Source of the DNA: an uncultured Lachnospiraceae bacterium
Lineage (GTDB): Bacteria; Bacillota; Clostridia; Lachnospirales; Lachnospiraceae
Reading direction: 5' to 3'
Assembly (NCBI GenBank): GCA_910588215.1
Contig: CAJUQJ010000001.1
Location: 168,456-232,455, forward strand
Length of the DNA: 64,000 nt
The notes under the pieces were generated by a model that saw only the letters and a list, made by a program, of their open reading frames with translations, was not told the origin of the DNA and made no database searches. The translations under genes and the position numbers were made by a program. Positions 42,176 through 49,944 of the stretch are shown in pieces (the stretch's first letter is position 1; every line of letters begins with the position of its first letter).

Positions 42176-43363
42176 ATGTTGGAAGGAAAACATATCGTAT
42201 TGGGAGTGACCGGCAGCATCGCGGCATACAAGATCGCATCGCTGGCCAGTATGCTGGCCAAGAAACACGCGGATGTGACGGTGATCATGACCCGGAACGC
42301 CACGAATTTTATCAATCCGATCACATTTGAATCGTTGACGGGCAATAAATGTCTGGTAGATACTTTTGACAGAAATTTTGAGTTTCAGGTGGAGCATGTG
42401 TCACTGGCGAAGCAGACGGATGTCTTTCTGACGGCACCGGCGTCGGCCAACGTGATCGCTAAGGCGGCTCACGGGATCGCGGACGATATGCTGACCACGA
42501 CGCTGCTGGCCTGCACCTGTCCGAAGATCTTTGCCCCGGCCATGAATACGCGAATGTATCAGAATCCCGTTGTGCAGGACAATATGGAGATCCTGAAACG
42601 ATACGGCATGGAGGTGATCACGCCGGCAGACGGCTATCTGGCCTGCGGCGATACGGGGGCGGGCAAGATGCCCGAGCCGGAAGTATTGTATGAAGCGATC
42701 GTCAAGGCTTTGACACCTAAGGATATGGCAGGGAAACGGGTACTGGTGACGGCAGGACCTACTCGTGAGAAGATCGATCCGGTGCGCTATATCAGCAATC
42801 ATTCCACCGGCAAGATGGGCTATGCCATCGCCAGGGCGGCAATGCTTCGTGGGGCAGATGTGACGCTTGTATCGGGCAAAGTGAATCTGGAGCCGCCGAA
42901 GGGTGTCAGACTGCTTCCGGTCGTGTCTGCGGCGGACATGGCGCAGGCGGTGAAGGAGAATGCGCGGGATCAGGATATTATCATCAAGGCTGCTGCTGTG
43001 GCCGATTACCGGCCCAGCGTGACGGCGGATGAGAAGCTGAAGAAGAAGGACGGCGAGATGACCATCGAGCTGGAACGGACGGAAGATATCCTGGCTTATC
43101 TCGGGGCGCATCGCAGGAACGGACAGTTTCTGTGCGGCTTTTCCATGGAGACCGAGCATATGCTGGGGAATTCCCGACTCAAATTGGAGAAGAAGAATAT
43201 CGATATGATCGTGGCTAATAATCTCAAGCAGGCGGGCGCCGGCTTCGGCACCGATACGAATGTGGTGACGTTCCTGACGGCGGACGAGACGGTACAGTTG
43301 CCGATCATGAGCAAAGAAGATGTGGCGGACAGGCTGCTGTCGTTTATCATGGAGAGACAGTAA
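42176..43363 (+). CDS. coaBC: Bifunctional phosphopantothenoylcysteine decarboxylase/synthetase
   Basis: A 395-residue fusion for the second and third steps of CoA synthesis. The N-terminal flavoprotein CoaC domain (to ~175) shows VLGVTGSIAAYKIASL, the active-site His region VEHVSLAKQTDVFLTAPASANVIAK and PAMNTRMYQNPVVQDN. The C-terminal CoaB domain shows VLVTAGPTREKIDPVRYISNHSTGKMGYAIA, KAAAVADYRP and MIVANNLKQAGAGFGTDTNVV. ATG 42176 is set by GGAGG 8 bases upstream; the open frame from 42035 is repeat sequence. Confidence 0.96.
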   Translation: MLEGKHIVLGVTGSIAAYKIASLASMLAKKHADVTVIMTRNATNFINPITFESLTGNKCLVDTFDRNFEFQVEHVSLAKQTDVFLTAPASANVIAKAAHGIADDMLTTTLLACTCPKIFAPAMNTRMYQNPVVQDNMEILKRYGMEVITPADGYLACGDTGAGKMPEPEVLYEAIVKALTPKDMAGKRVLVTAGPTREKIDPVRYISNHSTGKMGYAIARAAMLRGADVTLVSGKVNLEPPKGVRLLPVVSAADMAQAVKENARDQDIIIKAAAVADYRPSVTADEKLKKKDGEMTIELERTEDILAYLGAHRRNGQFLCGFSMETEHMLGNSRLKLEKKNIDMIVANNLKQAGAGFGTDTNVVTFLTADETVQLPIMSKEDVADRLLSFIMERQ

Positions 43364-43428
43364 GCGGCCGATGTGCTATGTCGCAGGCGGAAGTTTTGAT
43401 CGATGAAGGGAAAGGTGTGGATAACAAG

Positions 43429-43977
43429 ATGAGAATTGGAATGGGTTATGATGTGCATAGATTGGTGCAGGACCGCAAGCTGATCATGGGCGGTGTGGAG
43501 ATACCTTATGAGAAGGGACTGCTGGGCCATTCGGATGCGGACGTATTGCTGCATGCTATTATGGATGCGCTGTTAGGAGCTGCGGCGCTGGGGGATATCG
43601 GGAAGCATTTTCCGGATACCGATCCTGCCTACAAGGGGATCTCATCGATGAAGCTGCTTACCCATGTGGGAGAACTGCTGGAGGAGAACCGATTCCTGAT
43701 CGAGAATATCGACGCTACCATTATCGCGCAGGCGCCAAAGATGAGGCCGCATATCGAACAGATGCGGGCCAATATCGCCGATGCGCTGAAGATAGAGACA
43801 GAGCAGGTCAACGTGAAGGCGACGACCGAGGAAGGACTTGGCTTTACCGGTGCCGGTGAGGGGATCTCTGCCCAGGCGATCTGTCTGTTGACGAGTCCGA
43901 GGGAGGTGTACAGCCGACAGGTGTATGGCGAAGAGGAAAAGGGTTACTATTCACGGTGCCCTGGATGTAAGGGTTGA
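43429..43977 (+). CDS. ispF: 2-C-methyl-D-erythritol 2,4-cyclodiphosphate synthase
   Basis: A 182-residue enzyme of the MEP isoprenoid pathway. It carries RIGMGYDVHRLV with the metal ligands Asp and His, GHSDADVLLHAIMDALLGAAALGDIGKHFPDTD, and the C-terminal ATTEEGLGFTGAGEGISAQAICLL. About 25 residues follow the usual end (SRQVYGEEEKGYYSRCPGCKG), including a CPGC pair; this tail is longer than the family norm of ~158. The stop codon lies inside the -35 box of the next transcription unit. ATG 43429 starts the conserved motif. Confidence 0.93.
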   Translation: MRIGMGYDVHRLVQDRKLIMGGVEIPYEKGLLGHSDADVLLHAIMDALLGAAALGDIGKHFPDTDPAYKGISSMKLLTHVGELLEENRFLIENIDATIIAQAPKMRPHIEQMRANIADALKIETEQVNVKATTEEGLGFTGAGEGISAQAICLLTSPREVYSRQVYGEEEKGYYSRCPGCKG

Positions 43978-44002
43978 CACTGTCCGCAGAGGCGTGTATA
44001 AT
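43974..44002 (+). promoter_or_regulatory. Consensus promoter of an unexplained small transcription unit
   Basis: Perfect TTGACA (43974-43979) and TATAAT (43997-44002) with a 17 bp spacer, one of the strongest promoters in the window. It overlaps the ispF stop. Confidence 0.85.
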
Positions 44003-44035
44003 TTTCAAAGAACTAAGTTACAGGAGGATTTTTGT

Positions 44036-44074
44036 ATGTTAAGTGTTATTGTAATGGAGAAAATTGCAAAGTAA
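44036..44074 (+). CDS. 12-codon small ORF with an ideal ribosome site
   Basis: AGGAGG (44022-44027) lies 8 bases before ATG 44036, which opens the 12-residue peptide MLSVIVMEKIAK and a TAA stop. The promoter, ribosome site and spacing are all near-perfect, so translation is likely. It could be a leader peptide, a hydrophobic small protein or the coding part of a dual RNA. I do not recognise it. Confidence 0.55.
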   Translation: MLSVIVMEKIAK

Positions 44075-44193
44075 ATCGTCATGATGCATAGCTTACCGTC
44101 CGGCAGGCCGCATGGCCATCAATGCTATGAAAGTCGAAGATTTTCATAGTAAATCGTCATGATGCATAGCTTACCGTCCGGCAGGCCGCATGG
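44070..44193 (+). repeat. 46 bp perfect direct repeat within the small transcription unit
   Basis: Positions 44070-44115 and 44148-44193 are identical, with a 78 bp offset. The copies start at the stop of the 12-codon ORF and contain CATGATGCATAGC and CCGGCAGGCCGCATGG. The intervening segment carries the hairpin CTATGAAA/TTTTCATAG. Confidence 0.9.
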
Positions 44194-44313
44194 ATGGCAG
44201 GGGAGAGTTTCACCGTGTGGGAGTCTGCCCATAGCTGGCAGAAGAAGTGGAACTGCCAGTATTTTCGCCTTACAATTGCTTAATATTATGGTATAGATCT
44301 TAAGACAGGATAG

Positions 44314-44351
44314 GCATGGCTGTCTGGCCATGCTGTTGTATGTTCTTTTTT
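44314..44351 (+). terminator. Intrinsic terminator of the small transcription unit
   Basis: A 7 bp perfect stem GCATGGC/GCCATGC with a 6 nt loop, then a T-rich tail ending in six T. Confidence 0.75.
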
Positions 44352-44564
44352 CTCACGGCGTGTTTTGTCTGACATAACGCAGAGGAGGATGATAGATCAT
44401 GGTATTGACGTTTATACGGCAGCCATGGTCTTTTTTTGCATAGGAGATACCTGTGATTTTTCATGATCTGCTGCAGGGAACGTGCCGTTGTCGTTTTGAT
44501 GGCAGGTGTGGTGACTGCAGAGGACGCTGTACATTTATGCGGTAATTTGTAGGGCGATGACGAT

Positions 44565-44706
44565 TTTTACCTGTGCAGTTGGACGCTCCAAAGAGCGTTC
44601 AACCTGACTTTCGCATTCGCAAAACTCGTGCTTATGCACTCTTGCATTTGCTTACGCATCCGTGTTTTGCTCATTTGGAAGTGGATTGCAACCGCACAGG
44701 TAGAAT
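44565..44706 (+). repeat. Repeat family C, full-length element (copy 3)
   Basis: Outer arms TTTTACCTGTGCAGTTG (44565-44581) and CAACCGCACAGGTAGAA (44690-44706). Inside are hairpin GGACGCTC-CAAA-GAGCGTTC and the three-way core 44619-44671 with closing stem GCAAAAC/GTTTTGC. Compared with copy 1 the closing stem changes T-A to C-G and the hairpin changes T-A to C-G, both pairs kept. It ends 28 bp before the mutS-like start. Confidence 0.85.
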
Positions 44707-44734
44707 AATCTTTATGAAAAAGGAGCAGGACAGA

Positions 44735-46636
44735 ATGGATACGGAAAAACAGATTGAATTTGATAAGATCAAGATGATCTGGTCAGAACTGGCAGTGACG
44801 GGAAAGGCCAAAGAGAGTATAAAAGAAGCAGGGGTCTATCTGGCGGAGAGGGAGCTTGGAAAGCAGTTGCGGGATACGACGGACAGCAGAGATATGATCG
44901 AGAAGCTGGGAACGCCGCCCTTGCAGAACGTAGATGAGATCCGGGAGATCATGCAGATCGCGGAGAAGGGAAACTGCCTTACACCGCACCAGCTGGAGCG
45001 GGTAGAAAGGGTACTGGCAGCGGTAAGCCGATTAAAGGATTATCTGAAGCGAGGAAAAATGTACGAGAATCAGCTCGCTTATTATGAAGAAGATCTGGAT
45101 GCGGTGGAAGAGGTGCGGGAAGAGATCGGAAGGCAGATCAGAGGAGGAGAGGTGGATGACCACGCATCCAAAGAATTGCTACAGATCAGAGTACAGATCT
45201 TAAAATGTGAGGAACAGATGAAACAGAAGGCGGAACAGGTCATGCGCGCCGAGAAGGCCTGTATGGCGGACCAGTACTGTACCTTCCGCAATGGCAGGCT
45301 CTGTGTCCCGGTGAAAAAGGAATATAAGTTCAAGGTGGCCGGCAGCGTGATCGACAAGTCTTCTACGGGCAGCACGCTTTTTATAGAGCCGGCAGGAGTG
45401 GCCAGATTCTATGAAGAATTGCAGCAGCTTAAGATCAGCGAAGAGAATGAGATATATCGGATTTTGTATACTCTGACGGCGATGGTCGCCACGGCAGCCG
45501 GGGCCATGAACAGGAATATATCCATGATCGAGAAACTGGATTTTATCTTTTCCAAAGGAAAGCTGAGTATTGATATGGGAGCGGTGGAGCCGGCGATCAA
45601 TACAGAACGCAGGATCGTGCTGAAGAATGCCAGACACCCGTTGATGGATAAGGATGTCAATGTGCCGCTGCAGTTCGAGATCGGGGAGCAGGCGCGGGGG
45701 ATCGTCATAACCGGCCCGAATACGGGAGGAAAGACGGTGGCCATCAAGACTGTTATGCTAAGCTGCATGATGGCGCAGTGTGGGCTTCATGTGGCCTGTG
45801 AGGAGGCGGATATCTGTATGAACAACGCCTATCTCAGCGATATCGGCGACGGGCAAGATCTGGCGGAGAATCTGTCCACCTTTTCCGCCCATATCACCAA
45901 TGTGCTGGAAGTGCTGCGGGAAGTGGACCGTGAGAGTTTTGTGATCATGGATGAACTGGGATCCGGCACCGACCCGGCAGAGGGGATGGGAATCGCCATC
46001 GCCATTTTGGAACAGCTGCGTAAGAGTGGTGCACTTTTTCTTGTGACGACCCACTACCCGGAAGTGAAGGAGTATGCAGGACAGACAGAGGACATGTGCA
46101 ATGCGCGGATGACTTTTGATAGGGAAACGCTCAGTCCTACCTATCAGATGGTGATCGGGGAAGCCGGAGAGAGCTGTGCCTTCTATATCGCGGATCGGCT
46201 GGGAATGCCGCAGGAAATGCTGCGGACGGCAGTAGCGGCCGCTTACGGGGAGGAGGCAGTTGACGGATACCGGTTCCGGTCGCAGGAGAGCGAGATAAAG
46301 AAGGCGGTGACGGCTAAGATCACAAAGAACAGACAGGGAAAACGCGCCACGGGTCTGAGTCGGAAATACAAGCGGGGAGACAGCGTGATGGTCTATCCGG
46401 ATAAAAAGATTGGGATCGTGTGTGTGCCCATCAATGAGAAAGGGGTTCTGCGGGTGCAGATGCCCGACAAGAAGATCTGGATCAATCATAAGCGAGTGAA
46501 ACTGCATGTGGCGGCTGATGAACTGTATCCAGAGGACTATGATTTCTCCATTCTGTTTGACAGTGTGGCAAATCGGAAGATCCGCCATGATATGGACAGA
46601 AAGTATACGGAAGAGACAGTCCGGTATGAGGAATAG
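44735..46636 (+). CDS. MutS2-like ATPase lacking the Smr nuclease domain
   Basis: A 633-residue MutS-family protein. After helical clamp and lever regions (~1-300), the ATPase domain has Walker A ITGPNTGGKTVAIKT (about residue 327), the segment SDIGDGQDLAENLSTFSAHI, Walker B FVIMDELGSGTDPAEG (~405) and VTTHYPEVKEYA. The C-terminus (KYKRGDSVMVYPDKKIGIV, KIWINHKRVKLHV) is a small KOW-like beta domain. MutS2 proteins of ~780 residues normally end in a KOW-like plus Smr domain; Smr is absent here. A role on stalled or collided ribosomes or DNA is inferred from the family. ATG 44735 has AAGGAG 9 bases upstream; ATG 44714 is an alternative. Confidence 0.88.
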   Translation: MDTEKQIEFDKIKMIWSELAVTGKAKESIKEAGVYLAERELGKQLRDTTDSRDMIEKLGTPPLQNVDEIREIMQIAEKGNCLTPHQLERVERVLAAVSRLKDYLKRGKMYENQLAYYEEDLDAVEEVREEIGRQIRGGEVDDHASKELLQIRVQILKCEEQMKQKAEQVMRAEKACMADQYCTFRNGRLCVPVKKEYKFKVAGSVIDKSSTGSTLFIEPAGVARFYEELQQLKISEENEIYRILYTLTAMVATAAGAMNRNISMIEKLDFIFSKGKLSIDMGAVEPAINTERRIVLKNARHPLMDKDVNVPLQFEIGEQARGIVITGPNTGGKTVAIKTVMLSCMMAQCGLHVACEEADICMNNAYLSDIGDGQDLAENLSTFSAHITNVLEVLREVDRESFVIMDELGSGTDPAEGMGIAIAILEQLRKSGALFLVTTHYPEVKEYAGQTEDMCNARMTFDRETLSPTYQMVIGEAGESCAFYIADRLGMPQEMLRTAVAAAYGEEAVDGYRFRSQESEIKKAVTAKITKNRQGKRATGLSRKYKRGDSVMVYPDKKIGIVCVPINEKGVLRVQMPDKKIWINHKRVKLHVAADELYPEDYDFSILFDSVANRKIRHDMDRKYTEETVRYEE

Positions 46637-46664
46637 GCAAAGATTCGCTTAAGATGGATTTCTT

Positions 46665-46810
46665 GTTACTGTTCACGGACCAAGGGCCGCTCATAGTAAC
46701 GATTCGGGGCGATACTTAAGAATTTTGCTCCGCAAAAATCGCCCCTCACTCCTGAATCATATTCTCACGGAATGCGCAGTTTGGCGCATTCCTGAACCGT
46801 GAATGGTAAC
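46665..46810 (+). repeat. Repeat family D structured element
   Basis: GTTACTGTTCACGG (46665-46678) pairs with CCGTGAATGGTAAC (46797-46810). Inside are GGGGCGAT/ATCGCCCC enclosing AATTTTGC/GCAAAAAT, and the perfect hairpin GGAATGCGC/GCGCATTCC. Related ends occur at 16879-16933 (GTTAC...GCGAATGGTAAC) and inside family C copy 1 (CCGTGAATAGTAAC). Confidence 0.7.
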
Positions 46811-46839
46811 ATTTCTTTGCCGCTGACAGCAAAATCTGG

Positions 46840-46868
46840 TTGACAAAACGGCTGTTTTTGCATATCCT
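46840..46868 (+). promoter_or_regulatory. cysE-cysS promoter
   Basis: TTGACA (46840-46845) and TATCCT (46863-46868), 17 bp spacer, directly upstream of the T-box leader. Confidence 0.7.
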
Positions 46869-46874
46869 ATTAGC

Positions 46875-47160
46875 AGAAATAAATGATACTGTACACAGTG
46901 CAACAGACAGTGCGCAGATGGACGTGGAAAGGGAAGAGTACCATTTAAGAAGCAGCAGAGAGGAATCGCCGCCGGCTGTAAGCGGTTCTTGCGGATCGAA
47001 TGGGAAAGTGCGCCCCGGAGTCCGGCAGATGCCCGGTTAAACCCCGTTATCGGTTATGAGTGGAAGAGTGCTTTCGGGCAATCTTTAAGTAGAGTGGAAC
47101 CGCGGATCATTTCGTCTCTATTTCCCAAGGGGAGTAGGACGGAAGCCGCGGATTTTTATA
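46875..47160 (+). promoter_or_regulatory. T-box riboswitch leader, probably cysteine-specific
   Basis: The T-box sequence AGAGTGGAACCGCGG is at 47091-47105. It is followed by a terminator in which CCGCGG (47100-47105) can pair with CCGCGG at 47146-47151, ending in ATTTTTATA. Stem I elements upstream include GGGAAGAGTACC, CAGAGAGGAA and GGCTGTAAG. A TGC codon at 46990-46992 sits where the specifier is expected, matching Cys and the downstream cysE and cysS. Uncharged tRNA-Cys would favour the antiterminator. The exact secondary structure was not computed. Confidence 0.85.
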
Positions 47161-47257
47161 TCACAGGGAAGTGTCCGTGATAGTTCCATGGAGCCGGGGA
47201 GATGTGGTATGGGTATGGTATCATTTGATCGGATTTGAAATGAAGAAGGAATACGGT

Positions 47258-47926
47258 ATGGGTTTTGTACAGAATATTAAGGAAGAGATCAGGATCATCC
47301 GCGAGCGGGATCCGGCAATCCATTCTAACATGGAAGTTTTCTTGTATCCCAGTTTTAAGGTGATGCTATATTACAGACTGGCGCACAAGATGTATCTGCG
47401 CAGGCATTTTTTCCTGGCCAGATGGATCTCCCAGAAGGGATCCAGAAAGACGGGGATAGAGATTCACCCCGGGGCCAAGATCGGGAAAGGCTTTTTCATT
47501 GACCACGGCAACGGCGTTATTATCGGGGAAACGACAGTGATCGGTGATAACGTGACACTGTATCAGGGGGTGACGCTGGGCGGAACCGGCAAGGAACAGG
47601 GCAAGAGGCACCCGACCATCGGCAATAATGTGATGATCAGCACTGGGGCGAAGGTGCTGGGGTCTTTTAAGATCGGGGATAACAGTAAGATCGGTGCCGG
47701 CAGCGTAGTGTTGAAGGAAGTGCCGCCCAATTCCACGGTAGTGGGAGTGCCTGGTCAGGTAGTGAAGCGCAACAATCAGTCTTTTCCGCAGGAGGAATTG
47801 GATCAGGTGAATCTGCCGGATCCGGTGCGGGAAGATATTGTCAACCTGCAGCGGGCCAATACGGAATTGACGAACCGTCTGCTGGATTTGGAGCAGGAAC
47901 TGAAGGAACTCAGGAAAAGGATATAA
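47258..47926 (+). CDS. cysE: Serine O-acetyltransferase
   Basis: A 222-residue enzyme that acetylates serine for cysteine synthesis. A short N-terminal helical region (IKEEIRIIRERDPAIHSNMEVFLYPSFKVMLYYRLAH) is followed by the left-handed beta helix with hexapeptide repeats: GIEIHPGAKIGKGFFIDHGNGVIIGETTVIGDNVTLYQGVTLGG, TIGNNVMISTGAKVLG, IGDNSKIGAGSVVL. It is the short EpsC/CysE type of Firmicutes. The C-terminal ~40 residues form a coiled coil (LQRANTELTNRLLDLEQELKELRK). ATG 47258 has AAGGAA 9 bases upstream; ATG 47240 is possible. T-box control is expected. Confidence 0.94.
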   Translation: MGFVQNIKEEIRIIRERDPAIHSNMEVFLYPSFKVMLYYRLAHKMYLRRHFFLARWISQKGSRKTGIEIHPGAKIGKGFFIDHGNGVIIGETTVIGDNVTLYQGVTLGGTGKEQGKRHPTIGNNVMISTGAKVLGSFKIGDNSKIGAGSVVLKEVPPNSTVVGVPGQVVKRNNQSFPQEELDQVNLPDPVREDIVNLQRANTELTNRLLDLEQELKELRKRI

Positions 47927-47998
47927 GGGCAGACTACTAAAGTAGAGAGAACAGGCAGGGAACATTGCGTTACAGAGTATACAGGAGGGACAGAGCAT

Positions 47999-49408
47999 AT
48001 GAGAATTTTTAACACACTTTCCAGACAGAAAGAAGAATTCGTACCTTTGGAGGAAGGGAAGGTCAGTATGTACGTGTGCGGGCCTACGGTGTATAATCTG
48101 ATCCATATCGGGAATGCGAGGCCGATGATCGTTTTTGATACGGCCAGGCGTTATATGGAGCACAAGGGTTATGCGGTCAATTATGTCTCCAATTTTACCG
48201 ATGTGGATGATAAAATTATCAAGAAGGCGAATGAGGAAGGGGTGGACCCTTCCGTGATTTCCGAGCGTTATATCGAGGAGTGTAAAAAGGACATGCAGGC
48301 GCTCAACGTGAGGCCGGCCACCACGCATCCGAAGGCGACGGAGGAGATCGGGGGCATGATCGAGATGATAAAGACGCTGATCGACAAGGATCATGCTTAT
48401 GTGGCGCAGGACGGCACGGTGTATTTCAAGACCAGAAGCTTTGGGCAGTACGGGAAACTGTCCCATAAGAATCTGGATGATCTTCGCAGCGGCGGCCGTT
48501 CCCTGCTGGTGTCCGGGGAGGACCAGAAGCAGGATCCGCTTGATTTCGTGCTGTGGAAGCCTAAGAAAGAAGGAGAGCCTTACTGGGAGTCTCCCTGGTG
48601 CGAGGGACGTCCGGGCTGGCATATCGAGTGCTCTGTCATGAGTAAGCGGTATCTGGGAGACGAGATTGATATCCATGCCGGCGGCGAGGATCTGATCTTC
48701 CCCCACCATGAGAACGAGATCGCCCAATCGGAGGCAGCCAACGATAAAGAATTTGCAAAATACTGGATGCACAACGGATTCTTAAATATCGACAATAAGA
48801 AAATGTCCAAGTCAGAGGGAAATTTCTTCACGGTCAGAGACATCAGTGAGAAATATGATCTGCAGGTGCTGCGTTTCTTCATGCTCTCGGCTCATTACAG
48901 GAGCCCGCTGAATTTCAGCGCGGAACTGATGGAGGCGGCCAAGAACGGTCTGGAACGGATCGTCACCAGCGTCGCCAATCTGAATTATCTCATGAAAAGC
49001 GCGGCAGACGGGGAGATGTCTGAAAATGAGCGGAAGCTGATGGAAGAGGCGAAAAGGTATATCGCACAGTTTGACACAGCCATGGATGATGACTTTAACA
49101 CGGCGGACGCGATCTCTGCGATCTTTGATCTGGTCAAATTTGCCAATACTCATGTGTCGGAAAGCGCCGGCAGAGCTTTTGTGCAGGCAGTCAAAGACGA
49201 GATCGTGCTGTTGTCCGATATCTGCGGGCTGATCGTGGATAAGCAGGAAGAAATCCTGGATGCGCAGATTGAAGAATTAATCTTGGAGCGGCAGGCGGCA
49301 AGAAAAGCGAAGAACTTTGCGAGAGCGGACGAGATCAGGGATACGCTGGCGGCCCAGGGTATCATACTGGAAGATACACGCGAGGGTGTGAAATGGAAGA
49401 GAGCGTAA
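47999..49408 (+). CDS. cysS: Cysteinyl-tRNA synthetase
   Basis: A 469-residue class I synthetase. Motifs: MYVCGPTVYNLIHIGNARPM (HIGH-type plus first zinc Cys), GWHIECSVMS and GGEDLIFPHHENEIAQSEA (remaining zinc ligands), and KKMSKSEGNFFTVRD (KMSKS). The C-terminal DALR and anticodon-binding parts are present. Ribosome site AGGAGGGAC. Its last 16 bp overlap mrnC, as in Bacillus, where cysE-cysS-mrnC-rlmB is one operon. Confidence 0.97.
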   Translation: MRIFNTLSRQKEEFVPLEEGKVSMYVCGPTVYNLIHIGNARPMIVFDTARRYMEHKGYAVNYVSNFTDVDDKIIKKANEEGVDPSVISERYIEECKKDMQALNVRPATTHPKATEEIGGMIEMIKTLIDKDHAYVAQDGTVYFKTRSFGQYGKLSHKNLDDLRSGGRSLLVSGEDQKQDPLDFVLWKPKKEGEPYWESPWCEGRPGWHIECSVMSKRYLGDEIDIHAGGEDLIFPHHENEIAQSEAANDKEFAKYWMHNGFLNIDNKKMSKSEGNFFTVRDISEKYDLQVLRFFMLSAHYRSPLNFSAELMEAAKNGLERIVTSVANLNYLMKSAADGEMSENERKLMEEAKRYIAQFDTAMDDDFNTADAISAIFDLVKFANTHVSESAGRAFVQAVKDEIVLLSDICGLIVDKQEEILDAQIEELILERQAARKAKNFARADEIRDTLAAQGIILEDTREGVKWKRA

Positions 49409-49833
49409 CGATACTGGAGGCCATCAAAAGGGAGTTTGCCTGCAAGGAGACGGATATCAGAACTTATTCTCCACTGACTCTGGCTTATATCGGGGATGCC
49501 ATCTATGATCTGGTGATTCGGACTATCGTGGTGGAGCGGGGCAACAGCTCCGCCAACAAGCTCCATAGGAAGACAGTGGCCTATGTGAATGCCAGAGAGC
49601 AGGCCAGAATGATCGATGCGTTGGAAGAGGAACTGACGGAGGAGGAGACGGCGGTCTATCATAGAGGGCGCAACGCCAAATCTTACACTTCGGCCAAGAA
49701 TGCCTCCATCATCGAGTACCGCAAAGCTACCGGGATGGAAGCGCTGTGTGGTTATCTGTATCTGCAGGGCAGGCAGGAGCGGATGCTGTATCTGATCCGG
49801 GAGGCTATTGTCAGGACGGGAATGGAGATATAG
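49393..49833 (+). CDS. mrnC: Mini-ribonuclease III
   Basis: A 146-residue RNase III-like nuclease without a double-stranded RNA-binding domain, which trims 23S rRNA ends. The catalytic fold is seen in LTLAYIGDAIYDLVIRT (Asp of the active site) and RGRNAKSYTSAKNASIIEYRKATGMEALCGYLYLQG (the second acidic cluster). It starts inside cysS, so translation is probably coupled. Confidence 0.95.
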   Translation: MEESVTILEAIKREFACKETDIRTYSPLTLAYIGDAIYDLVIRTIVVERGNSSANKLHRKTVAYVNAREQARMIDALEEELTEEETAVYHRGRNAKSYTSAKNASIIEYRKATGMEALCGYLYLQGRQERMLYLIREAIVRTGMEI

Positions 49834-49944
49834 AAGTGAAAGCAGTGCTGACGGATGGTATATCGTGAAATCGGTAATGGCTTTGAGAAGTGCAGGGGAA
49901 AGTCCGGGAGATTATGTGGATAAAAGAGAGGAATCAATGAGAGA

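Larger units (their letters stand above)
44003..44351 (+). ncRNA. Putative ~350 nt RNA of unknown role
   Basis: The region is bounded by the consensus promoter ending at 44002 and a terminator: GCATGGC-TGTCTG-GCCATGC (44314-44333), then TTGTATGTTCTTTTTT. It encodes only the 12-codon ORF and a few short frames. It does not match the tmRNA, RNase P or SRP RNA signatures I know. The following 44352-44564 holds a weak CATGG/CCATG hairpin with a T7 tract at 44431-44437 and nothing else I can support. Confidence 0.5.

Noticed and set aside
44391..44470. Short frame starting MIDHGIDVYTAAMVFF with AGAGGAGG upstream
   Set aside because: It runs through a possible terminator (T7 tract) and lacks a promoter I can support; too weak to list as a gene.
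47366..48772. Minus-strand open frame of 468 codons over cysE and cysS
   Set aside because: Antisense to two clear enzyme genes; no start signal or protein motif.
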